This document shows, one piece after another, positions 24,716-32,205 of a DNA stretch of 32,900 bases (its first letter is position 1; every line of letters begins with the position of its first letter). The notes under the pieces are model-generated. The model was not told the origin of the DNA and made no database searches. It saw only the letters and a program-made list of their open reading frames with translations. A program made the position numbers and the translations under genes. The DNA comes from an uncultured Eubacteriales bacterium (lineage in GTDB: Bacteria; Bacillota_I; Bacilli_A; RFN20; CAG-288): assembly GCA_900316035.1 (NCBI GenBank), contig ONBI01000018.1, positions 1 to 32,900 on the forward strand, read 5' to 3'.

Positions 24716-25486
24716 TCACTCTTCGAATGCCGCTAAGTTCTCTTCGTGTTTCGTATAGGAAAGAGAGGAACCGGAGAGATGAGAGAGCTTGATGCAATCG
24801 ACCATCGGAGCGGTAGCATACATGGTTCCGCCCATCGTGATATCGTTGATCGTGACAAGATCGATCTCGTTCTTTCCCTCGACAAGATCGATAGTGACGG
24901 CGCTGGTCCGATCGGTGAACGGACGGACATAATTATCCGAATCCGAGGTAGAGGCGCCCGCCAAGGAGAAAGAGCCATATTCAATACCACGGCTGCTACT
25001 GTCGGAATCATTGACCCGGACTGCCCAGAGATCGGGTGTAAGCTCCATATCCTTGATTTCGCAGGAGAGGCGGAGAGTAAGCGTGACTCCGGTGACTGCC
25101 TTTGTGGAATTGAAAACGAAATTGAGGGAAAGACCCTTGTTGTAGAGATAACCGACCCAATAACCATTGGAAGCCTTGGCAGAGCCGTCTTCGTCTTTCT
25201 GAACCATATCGGCGCCATCGGCTCCCCCGGAATATCCGTGTCCTGCCTTCGGGGTTCCGTCGGCTTCGTAAAGGTCGGTATATTCCGCTTCGATGACGAA
25301 GGTATCATCCGCGTCTGTATTTGAGCTTTCCTTCTCTTCCGAGGAATCCTTTGGTGTCGAAGGGACCGACTCGGACGGCTGAACCGGTTTACTGCTCGAA
25401 GAGCTCGTTTCCGATCCGGTTTTCTGGCAAGAAGCGACGATAGGAAGCATGAGCGAAAGCAAAGCAAATTTTCCTAATTTTTTCAT
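24716..25486 (-). CDS. Lipoprotein with a CBM6/CBM35-like carbohydrate-binding domain
   Basis: A 256-aa exported lipoprotein with lipobox IVASC (Cys20). A Ser/Pro/Glu-rich, probably flexible linker spans about residues 23-60. A single beta-sandwich domain (about 62-240) opens with FVIEAEYTDLYEAD, continues with GYSGGADGADMV and GYWVGYLYNKGLSLNFVF, and ends with VEGKNEIDLVTINDITMGG ... PMVDCIKLS. The IEAE opening, the GYSGG segment, the L-x-x-G-x-N-x-I strand and the final D-x-I-x-L are the pattern of family 6/35-type modules. It probably holds a glycan near the neighbouring GH3 enzymes. AAGGAG with good spacing fixes the start. It lies between two GH3 genes on the same strand. Family assignment is by pattern only, and the ligand is unknown. 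Confidence 0.8.
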   Translation of the reverse strand: MKKLGKFALLSLMLPIVASCQKTGSETSSSSSKPVQPSESVPSTPKDSSEEKESSNTDADDTFVIEAEYTDLYEADGTPKAGHGYSGGADGADMVQKDEDGSAKASNGYWVGYLYNKGLSLNFVFNSTKAVTGVTLTLRLSCEIKDMELTPDLWAVRVNDSDSSSRGIEYGSFSLAGASTSDSDNYVRPFTDRTSAVTIDLVEGKNEIDLVTINDITMGGTMYATAPMVDCIKLSHLSGSSLSYTKHEENLAAFEE

Positions 25487-25527
25487 CCGTTGTTCTCCTT
25501 ATATCTGTAGTTTTCCTATAAAGGCGG

Positions 25528-25560
25528 AAGGACTCTTAGCCAAAACGGCTAAGAGTCCTT
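25528..25560 (-). terminator. Perfect 14-bp hairpin between the 1221-aa GH3 and the lipoprotein genes
   Basis: AAGGACTCTTAGCC (25528-25541) and GGCTAAGAGTCCTT (25547-25560) pair without mismatch around a 5-nt loop. On the minus strand what follows is CCGCCTTTATAGG, a poor T-tract. It may be a partial terminator or an mRNA-stabilising or processing hairpin that sets different levels of the flanking genes. Confidence 0.55.
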
Positions 25561-25590
25561 ATCCGCACTCATCGACCCGAAATCTTCGTC

Positions 25591-28500
25591 TTACTTATCG
25601 TCTTCGTCCTTTCTCTTCTTCAGAAGCAGAGCGCCACCGAGAAGAGCCAAAGCACCGACGGTGCTAGCCGCAGCAATCACGCTTCCGCCGCAGCCACCGC
25701 TCTCCGTATCGGACTTGTTGTCGGTATCTTTATTGGCATTGTCCTTGAGAGCAGCAATTTCTTTTTCCAGCTCCGCAATCTTATCTTTGTTGGCGGTATC
25801 GGTAGCCTTCATGTCCGCGAGCTCTTTTTCCAGCTCCGCAATCTTCTTCGCGGTCGGATCTTCCTCCGGTGTATCCGTAGGTAAGGTACCATCGGCATTC
25901 TTGACGGTGATGGTGAAGGTTTCCTTGAAGTTGTAGACGGCGGTACTGCGTCTGGAGACAACCTCGGCATGGAGATTGGCTTTGAAAGTATAGACGCCGG
26001 CTTTAGTAGGAGTGCCCGTAATCGCTCCGTCACTTGCTAACGTGAGGCCTTCCGGAAGCTCTCCTTCGGCGACCGAATAAGCGAGGTTGCTGTAGTTGCG
26101 TTCCGAAGTGATGACATCCGAAGTCAGAGCGCCCGTATAGGCAGTGCCGACCACGGCCTCCGTCTTATCGAGAGTGACGCCAGGAGCGACGGTGAGAGTG
26201 TACTTAAAGTCTTTGGTAATCCAGCCATCGAAAGTGATGCGGATGACATAATCGAATTTACCCGATACCATCGGACTGCCGGAGAAGGCACCGGTCTTCT
26301 CATCGAACCGGACACCTTCCGGAAGGCTTCCGGAGATAATCTTGTAAGAGACTTCCTTCTCTTTCGTACTGACCGCAGCGGAGACGTTGCTCAGAGTCGT
26401 TGCGACCTTACCGGACCCGGTTCCGTCTTGGATGGAATCGGTCTTGATGCCGTTCTTAATCGCATTGCTGTTGACGTAGGTGTAAAGCGACTTATGAACG
26501 GTTTCACGGAGAGCGGTCCACTGCGTCGGGGAAGCTAAAGTGGCCGTTCCTGCGGTCGCTTCGGCTTCGTCTTTTGCGACATAGACCATATTCTTGTCTT
26601 TGTCGTAAGTACCTTCGATCTTGTAGCCGGCCTGATTGACCGAACCCATCGGATAGACATGGCAACGGACATAGGTATTGCCCGGCCACTTGTTGGTTCC
26701 GATATCGCTGTCGGAGACACCTTCGAAGCCCCATTCGCCTTCGAGGATATTGACATAGAGGTCATAGTTGATGGAACGCTGGATACCGATACGGTTGAAG
26801 GAAGCCATCGTTCCGTTGCAATCTCCCTCTTCGACGGCAATCTGGAACTGCTTGAGATAGACTTCACGCATCGCCTGCTCATTGACATAGGTGAGAACAC
26901 CGCCTGTGGTTCCGCGGTTCATTTCCTGATCGTTGAGAGCAAAGTGCTTGAGGTAGACGTGCATACCCTTGGAGCGGGCGCCGCGGACGACTTCGGCAGC
27001 GATCTTGCCACCCTGGACGCCGTCCTGAGAGTAGTACTCGAAGTTGCGGCCGGATAAGGGCGAACGATGTGTATCGCAGGCAGGACCATACCAGCCGGTG
27101 AGGTTGAGAAGCAAGGACTCGTTTCCGACCATCTGGCCTTGACGGTTTGCCAATTCTTTGTTCCAGGTAGAAGCGATGTTGACCTCGCAGACCCACGACA
27201 TGCCATAGAGCTTGAGCTGAGAGTTCTTCAGCTGAGCCGGGCCGTCATCGTCGTTCTCTTTGAGCTTTCCAATACCCTCGATGCCGTTCATCTTACGGGA
27301 GTTGCCATTGAGATAGGTGACCATCTCCTCATAGGAGAGATTGTTGAGAACGGTATCCCAACTTGCATCGCTGTAGGATTTCCCGATCATGGTAGTGAGG
27401 TCGACACCTCTGTCGGCGGCCGTCGGTTTTGCTTTCGCTTCGGCATCGGTCAGCTGCTTCCAGGTAGAAGGAACGCTTGCCTGATACCAAGAATCAGTTT
27501 CTTTATCCGTATAAGCATAGCTGGTGTACTGGCTATCGAGCAGATCTAAGGCAGCTTTGCTGTACTTGAGATCGTCTTCGGTCGGAACACTCGGGAAGGT
27601 GCCGACGAAGTTCGCTCTCGACATATTCTTCATACCAGCATCTGCTGAGGCGGTCGGGGTCTTGGAAGTGTTGTTGAGGTCATCCTGCGAATAGTAGGCC
27701 TTGATGTCCTTATCCGTGACGTCGGATTTTCCGAACTGCTTCGATTCGGCAAGGTTGTAGGTAACTTCGCAACCGTCTTTGACGGTGTGGGAATCACTTC
27801 TTAAAGAGATGACGTAGTCTCCTTTTTCTAATTCATAGCCGGTGAAGCTGTTGCTGTTGGCATCGTTATAATCGAAGGAAGCCATATCTCTCGCCTTGAA
27901 AGTGAGAGTGACGGTCTGGGATTCCCCAGGAAGCAGGAGCTTCGTCTTAGCGAAATCAACGAGGTTGACTTCGGCTTTCTCGATGCCGTTTTTCGTATAA
28001 GGTGCTTTATAGTAGGCTTCGACGACATCCTTACCTGCATAGGAACCGGTGTTGGTGACCTTGACTTTGAGCTGGATTTCGTTTTCGGTGTCTAACGCGC
28101 CGGATTTCGGAGTGTCGACCAATTCCCAAGAGAAAGTGGTATAGGATTTTCCGTAACCGAACGGATAGACGACAGCCTTGTCATAGTCGAATCCGTTATA
28201 GTTTCCGGCTTTCGCTTCGGCATCCGCCGTTTCATAGTAACGGTAACCGACATAGATGCCTTCCTCGTATTCGACTTCACGATAGGTCTGTTTCCATCCC
28301 GGAGCCATATGAGCCGAGCCATCGGGATTCGTGATGATCGACTTCGGAGTGAAAGTATACTTTCCGTCTTCTCCTTTGGTAGGAGCGACCTGAGAGTTGT
28401 CGGAGAAGTTGTTCCATGTCGGATCCTTTTTGAAATCACGAGGATAGATATCGACGGTACGACCGCTCGGATTGATTTTGCCTCTTAAGACATCCCCTAA

Positions 28501-29256
28501 TACGTTGACACCGTTATAACCGGTGAAACCGATCCAGAGGACGGACTGGATTTTCTCGTCGTCTTCAATATCGCCTAATTCGAGAGGGGAAGCCGAGTTG
28601 ATGAGAACCGTCACACGGGAGAAATGATCCTCCACATGCTTGATCAACGCTCTTTCGTTATCCTGTAAGCTCAGATAATGTTCCGTAACATCTTTATGTC
28701 CCGGAGCATTATATGCGGCATTATCGGAGAATTCCGAACCGGTGCGGGAGATGACGATGACAGCGGCATCGTTGAAGGCGTTGTAGGAATCGTAGGCCGG
28801 CTCAAGATCTTCGACCGGGAGTTCGACAATCTGCTTCGCCGTCGAAGAAATCGAAGCGTGGGCATAAAGGGAAACCAGCTTCGGATTGACGGAGAAGCCG
28901 GCCGAAGTCAGTGCTTTCTCTAACGTAGCATTCGGATCGCTGGCGCTCGATCCCGATCCTCCTCCGCCGTTGAAGATACCTCTGGAGTTGACACCGAAGA
29001 CCGAAATGCGGTTGACATCTTCTAGATAAGGAAGGCCTTTTGCTTCGTTTTTGAGAAGAACGACCGATTCTGCCTCTAACTCTTCGTTTAATTTCGCAGC
29101 ATCCTCTTCGGCTTCATCTAAAGAGGAATAATCCGTATAGAACGTATGGGCCGACTCAGCTAAGGTAGCCTTGGCATTGGTGAAAGAAGATAAACCGAGG
29201 AAGGCGATTGCCGGAATCGTAACGAACGACAGAGTTTTCATCTTTTTCTTGTTCAT
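25591..29256 (-). CDS. Large surface-anchored, circularly permuted GH3 glycosidase (1221 aa)
   Basis: An exported GH3 beta-glycosidase. Residues 1-30 look like a signal peptide or anchor (FVTIPAIAFLGLSSFTNAKA). The permuted sandwich domain follows, with VISRTGSEFSDN near residue 168, and an FnIII-like domain at about 385-500. The TIM barrel has CDTHRSPLSGRNFEYYSQD (about 725), YLKHFALNDQEMNRG (about 768) and nucleophile candidate D851 in GVSDSDIG. Two Ig-like domains of the He_PIG type follow (SGSLPEGVRFDEKTGAFSG; EGELPEGLTLASDGAITG; about 960-1118), then a Lys/Glu coiled coil with repeated KIAELEKE (about 1128-1178). It ends with GGCGGS, a membrane segment and KKRKDEDDK. AGGAGG lies 12 bp upstream of the ATG, slightly far. 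It is the first gene of the set B operon. The coiled coil probably acts as a stalk. Substrate unknown. Confidence 0.9.
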   Translation of the reverse strand: MNKKKMKTLSFVTIPAIAFLGLSSFTNAKATLAESAHTFYTDYSSLDEAEEDAAKLNEELEAESVVLLKNEAKGLPYLEDVNRISVFGVNSRGIFNGGGGSGSSASDPNATLEKALTSAGFSVNPKLVSLYAHASISSTAKQIVELPVEDLEPAYDSYNAFNDAAVIVISRTGSEFSDNAAYNAPGHKDVTEHYLSLQDNERALIKHVEDHFSRVTVLINSASPLELGDIEDDEKIQSVLWIGFTGYNGVNVLGDVLRGKINPSGRTVDIYPRDFKKDPTWNNFSDNSQVAPTKGEDGKYTFTPKSIITNPDGSAHMAPGWKQTYREVEYEEGIYVGYRYYETADAEAKAGNYNGFDYDKAVVYPFGYGKSYTTFSWELVDTPKSGALDTENEIQLKVKVTNTGSYAGKDVVEAYYKAPYTKNGIEKAEVNLVDFAKTKLLLPGESQTVTLTFKARDMASFDYNDANSNSFTGYELEKGDYVISLRSDSHTVKDGCEVTYNLAESKQFGKSDVTDKDIKAYYSQDDLNNTSKTPTASADAGMKNMSRANFVGTFPSVPTEDDLKYSKAALDLLDSQYTSYAYTDKETDSWYQASVPSTWKQLTDAEAKAKPTAADRGVDLTTMIGKSYSDASWDTVLNNLSYEEMVTYLNGNSRKMNGIEGIGKLKENDDDGPAQLKNSQLKLYGMSWVCEVNIASTWNKELANRQGQMVGNESLLLNLTGWYGPACDTHRSPLSGRNFEYYSQDGVQGGKIAAEVVRGARSKGMHVYLKHFALNDQEMNRGTTGGVLTYVNEQAMREVYLKQFQIAVEEGDCNGTMASFNRIGIQRSINYDLYVNILEGEWGFEGVSDSDIGTNKWPGNTYVRCHVYPMGSVNQAGYKIEGTYDKDKNMVYVAKDEAEATAGTATLASPTQWTALRETVHKSLYTYVNSNAIKNGIKTDSIQDGTGSGKVATTLSNVSAAVSTKEKEVSYKIISGSLPEGVRFDEKTGAFSGSPMVSGKFDYVIRITFDGWITKDFKYTLTVAPGVTLDKTEAVVGTAYTGALTSDVITSERNYSNLAYSVAEGELPEGLTLASDGAITGTPTKAGVYTFKANLHAEVVSRRSTAVYNFKETFTITVKNADGTLPTDTPEEDPTAKKIAELEKELADMKATDTANKDKIAELEKEIAALKDNANKDTDNKSDTESGGCGGSVIAAASTVGALALLGGALLLKKRKDEDDK

Positions 29257-29332
29257 GTGGAATCATGACCTCCTTTGCGATGAAAGACTTCTGAGGGAGC
29301 AACGGAATAACACTCTTTGGGCTGGGCCAAAG

Positions 29333-29397
29333 AAAAAACGGAATACTTAAGAATCGCCCTTTTTTCCCAGCGAATAAGGGATGTATTCCCAAGTATT
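29333..29397 (-). terminator. Terminator-like hairpin in the leader of the 1221-aa GH3 gene
   Basis: On the minus strand the RNA of 29397-29385 (AAUACUUGGGAAU) pairs with 29354-29342 (AUUCUUAAGUAUU) over 13 positions, two of them G-U. The strand then runs CCG and T6 (29338-29333). Short CCC/GGG helices can form within the loop. A second, 6-bp hairpin (29331-29314) follows before the ribosome site. If the promoter at 29433-29461 is right, the terminator lies inside the 170-nt leader and would act as an attenuator. Confidence 0.55.
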
Positions 29398-29432
29398 GAG
29401 AGTTCTTTTGCCGTTTACCCCTCAGCGCATCC

Positions 29433-29461
29433 ACTATAGAATGAAGCGCTTACAATTCGAA
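29433..29461 (-). promoter_or_regulatory. Possible promoter with overlapping cre-like site upstream of the 1221-aa GH3
   Basis: On the minus strand TTCGAA (29461-29456) and TATAGT (29438-29433) are 17 bp apart. The spacer contains TGTAAGCGCTTCAT (29454-29441). Its first eight bases equal those of the classical amyO cre site, and AAGCGCTT is a palindrome, although the 3' half is one base short of a perfect cre. Binding of CcpA here would block the promoter, which suits a carbohydrate-degrading operon. The -35 box is poor, so the promoter is tentative. Confidence 0.42.
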
Positions 29462-29511
29462 AGCCAAACTCCGCGACTTGATATTTTTGCTCCGTAACCT
29501 TGCTTTTCTCT

Positions 29512-29533
29512 GACCTTTCATAAGGTCTTTTTT
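29512..29533 (+). terminator. Plus-strand terminator with no gene upstream of it
   Basis: GACCTT (29512-29517) and AAGGTC (29522-29527) form a 6-bp stem with a 4-nt loop followed by T6. It can end transcripts running rightwards, antisense to the GH3 leader, before they reach the regulator gene at 30185. Confidence 0.5.
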
Positions 29534-30166
29534 AGGGTTCTGTACCTCTGTTCTCCTTAGTGGATTTTCTCTGTTTTCGGAAGAGAAAACAAGAAACTTG
29601 TTTTTCTTCTGAGGCACACTATTTCGGAGATATCGAAGAAAAGAGGAAACCCAGATAGGAAGAGAGGTTTGGATGCTTCGAAAATCGTCAGCGCTTTTTT
29701 CGGTGCAAAGAAGTCGCCGGATATTCCTAACGGTTCTGCCAAAGCAATAAAGCCACGGAGAGATGTCCTGGTGAAAATATTCCTTATTGGAAACTGATTT
29801 CCTAAGGACGGGATGAGGAACACAGCTATTCTTAGGATTGATTTTATTGCACGAAGCAAAAAGCAGATCCGGCTTGTGCTTTCTCTTTCCTGGCGGAGAG
29901 CGATGTGACGAAAGAATTCGGATACGGACAAATAGGTCTTATCTTTTTTCAGAAAAGGATAACGGAGAAAGGCTATGAAACCGGAGCCGAAAGAAGGTAA
30001 CGGCGGGTTGATCCATAGCTTCCCCGAGAAATGTTCTGCCGATCCTTCCGGCGATTTCTTTTTCACTTTTTGATTGTTTTCTTCTTAGGATCTTCGCTTG
30101 CCCTATCTTCCTTTGCTCCCCATGGATTTCCGCTTTCTCTTTCCGCCTTATTTTATAAGGCAAGGA
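29534..30166. other. Long intergenic stretch without a supportable gene
   Basis: The space between the GH3 leader and the set C regulator is over 600 bp. The minus strand contains one 169-aa open frame (30066-29557) that would start with GTG, has no ribosome site, is rich in Phe, Arg, Ser and Pro, and resembles nothing I know. The plus strand shows only short broken frames. It may be a decayed gene, spacer or site of an unrecognised RNA. I see no repeats or strong hairpins in it. Confidence 0.35.
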
Positions 30167-30175
30167 TGCTATAAT
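30167..30175 (+). promoter_or_regulatory. Extended -10 promoter next to the set C regulator start
   Basis: TGCTATAAT is a perfect TG-N-TATAAT element. The predicted start, about 7 bp downstream near 30182, is only about three bases before the regulator ATG at 30185, so the message would be leaderless or nearly so. No -35 box is visible at the right distance. Confidence 0.5.
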
Positions 30176-30184
30176 GAACACGAG

Positions 30185-30904
30185 ATGAAAGAGATTACAG
30201 CAGCGGTTGTCGAAGACGACGATGAAGCGAGAGAAAAGCTCTGCTCCTTCTTAAAGAAGCTTGGCGAAGAAGAAAACCTTCTTTTCCAAGTCTCTGCTTT
30301 TTCTTCGCCTATCGAATTTATCGAGACCTATAAAACCCAATATCAGCTTCTTTTCTTCGATATTGCGATGCCGGAGATGACAGGCATGCAATTGGCACAC
30401 GAAATCCGGAAAACCGATAACCGAACGGCTCTGATCTTTGTCACTTCTTTGGCTCAGTATGCGATCGAAAGCTACGACGTCGGAGCCTCGAACTACATCC
30501 TGAAACCTCTCTCCTATCCTGAGTTCAAGATGAAGGTGCTGAAAGTCGTCTTAGCGCTTCCGGATTTAGAGGAGGATACCTTATTGATCCTCAATAAATC
30601 GGGTTCGTACAAAGTCGAGCTATCGGATATCCTCTACTGCGAAACCTCCGGGCATATGCTGATCTATCACACTCAACAGGGGGAATACCCCCAGCGGGAG
30701 ACTATGAAAGAAGCCGAGAAGAAACTCGAGGGAAAAGGGTTCTGCCGGATCAATTCCTGCTATTTAGTCAACCTGGTCCATGTCGCTTCTATCGATCCGA
30801 AAGAGGCGGTGCTGAAAAACGGCACCCGGCTTCAGATCTCCCGTCCTAGGCATCGGGAAGTCGTGGAGGCTTTTCGGAAAGTGCGTTCCCAGAAACTTCT
30901 CTGA
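30185..30904 (+). CDS. LytTR-family response regulator (set C)
   Basis: A 239-aa regulator. The receiver domain carries VEDDDEA, phospho-acceptor D59 in LLFFDIAMPEMTG, VTSLAQY and the Lys in YILKPLSY. The LytTR domain (about 135-235) has LSDILYCETSGHMLIYHTQQ, FCRINSCYLVNLVHVASID and LQISRPRHREVVEAF. I chose 30185 because it aligns with the other two regulators. The frame back to 30098 would pass through the promoter. No ribosome site precedes the ATG, in line with a leaderless message. Its 3' end overlaps the end of the kinase gene on the other strand by 59 bp. That is unlike the other two sets, where regulator and kinase are adjacent in one operon. Confidence 0.9.
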   Translation: MKEITAAVVEDDDEAREKLCSFLKKLGEEENLLFQVSAFSSPIEFIETYKTQYQLLFFDIAMPEMTGMQLAHEIRKTDNRTALIFVTSLAQYAIESYDVGASNYILKPLSYPEFKMKVLKVVLALPDLEEDTLLILNKSGSYKVELSDILYCETSGHMLIYHTQQGEYPQRETMKEAEKKLEGKGFCRINSCYLVNLVHVASIDPKEAVLKNGTRLQISRPRHREVVEAFRKVRSQKLL

Positions 30905-32168
30905 CGGTTCTTTTGCTGTTCGGAAGAGGAATCGTCAAAGTCAGATAGAAGATTCCCTGAACCGTCTCCACCTGTTCTTCGCCACCGTATTGTTCTAACA
31001 GGATACGGATGGACTTGAGTCCATATCCGTGTCCTTTTTCTTCGGCTTTGCTGGTTTTCAGACTTCCATCCGGGGCAAAAGCGAGATTGCCTTCGAAGTA
31101 GTTGCTGCACTCGATATAGACTACTTCCTTCTCCTGTTTCACGGTGAGGGAGATGACTTTCTTTTCCTCTTCCTTCACTTTCGATACGGCTTCGATGGCG
31201 TTATCGAGAATGTTGACGAACAGATAGTAACAGACGGAGACATCGAGAAAACGCAGTGCTTTTCCGTCCGCATATGCACTGAAACGGATGCCTTTCTTCT
31301 GACAGATAAGATACTTGGAGTAGAGGATGGTATCGAGCACTTCGTTTCCGGTATGGAAAGTATGATCATAGGCCGCGATCGAGGAGCGGAGATGTTCGAG
31401 ATCTTCTAAAGCCATCTTATCGCTGTATCGCTCCAGAATATGCTTGATATCGTGGACCTTGGCATTGATGACATGAATCGACTCTTTAGAGGATTCGTAC
31501 TCCTTGTGTTCGGCTTCGATGGTCTGATGGAGAATCTCGGCTTCTCTTCTAGCTTCGCTTCCGATGAGAAAGTCGGTTCTCAGAAGAAGAAGGACAAGAG
31601 CGATCACGGCCGAGAGGAAAGTAGCGATCGAATTTAGGGCCATGGATTCTCCGCTGTACCAGACACGGAGGGATTTGGTGATATTGAGACCGATGTCGGT
31701 GAGAATCGAGAGCAGAATCGTGTTCCGGAGAATTCGTTTATCGCTTGCGTAGATCCTAAACCGGCGGAAGAAAAGAGAAAGAGGAAGGATGACGATCAGT
31801 CGGAAGAGATCATAGAGGAGACAATTGACAAAATCGTTTAGCTGGGGGAAGAGGAAATAGGAGGAACGGTTCTCAACCCCAAAAATCAGAGAGAGGAAAG
31901 TATAGAAATCGGTCGTGATTCCTCTCACGCAGAGAGCTCCGATCCAATCGAGAAGCAGATAGACCGGCTTCGTATCGAAACAGAGAAGGATACAGCCATA
32001 TAGCAGAACATCCATCAGAAGAGAGATTGAGACGTAGTAGTAAACATTATTTGCCTGAAGACGGAAGTAGCCGAAAAGGGCAGCTAAGCCGAAATACCCG
32101 ACGATGGAAATGGCCAGGAAAAGCCAGAAGTGCTTTCTCTTCGGCTCTTTCCAGCCGTAACTTTTCAT
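30846..32168 (-). CDS. GHKL-type sensor histidine kinase (set C)
   Basis: A 440-aa kinase with about six membrane segments (residues 1-200), a coiled linker (AEILHQTIEAEHKEYESSKE), the phospho-acceptor motif INAKVHDIKHILERY (His near residue 237), N box NILDNAIEA (about 318) and G box GHGYGLKSIR (about 378). After the last ATPase strand (FYLTLTIPLP) there are about 25 extra residues whose codons lie over the end of the convergent regulator gene. The ATG at 32168 has no clear ribosome site and follows the original end of the transposase frame (32180) by only 11 bp. The IS insertion may therefore have replaced the native upstream region. Partner is most likely the set C regulator. Confidence 0.88.
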   Translation of the reverse strand: MKSYGWKEPKRKHFWLFLAISIVGYFGLAALFGYFRLQANNVYYYVSISLLMDVLLYGCILLCFDTKPVYLLLDWIGALCVRGITTDFYTFLSLIFGVENRSSYFLFPQLNDFVNCLLYDLFRLIVILPLSLFFRRFRIYASDKRILRNTILLSILTDIGLNITKSLRVWYSGESMALNSIATFLSAVIALVLLLLRTDFLIGSEARREAEILHQTIEAEHKEYESSKESIHVINAKVHDIKHILERYSDKMALEDLEHLRSSIAAYDHTFHTGNEVLDTILYSKYLICQKKGIRFSAYADGKALRFLDVSVCYYLFVNILDNAIEAVSKVKEEEKKVISLTVKQEKEVVYIECSNYFEGNLAFAPDGSLKTSKAEEKGHGYGLKSIRILLEQYGGEEQVETVQGIFYLTLTIPLPNSKRTVREVSGNALSEKPPRLPDA

Positions 32169-32205
32169 GATATGTATGCCTATCCGAAGATTTCGGTATA
32201 GGGTC

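Noticed and set aside
24025-25324. Frames of 181 and 192 aa on the plus strand opposite the GH3 start and the lipoprotein gene
   Set aside because: Antisense shadows of well-supported genes, without start signals or recognisable motifs.
24733-25467. 244-aa frame overlapping the CBM-like lipoprotein on the same strand
   Set aside because: Arg/Ser/Pro-rich out-of-frame reading. The overlapping lipoprotein has a signal peptide, lipobox and ribosome site.
29557-30066. 169-aa minus-strand frame between the large GH3 and the set C regulator
   Set aside because: GTG start without ribosome site, biased composition and no family resemblance. Kept only as a remark in the description of the intergenic region.
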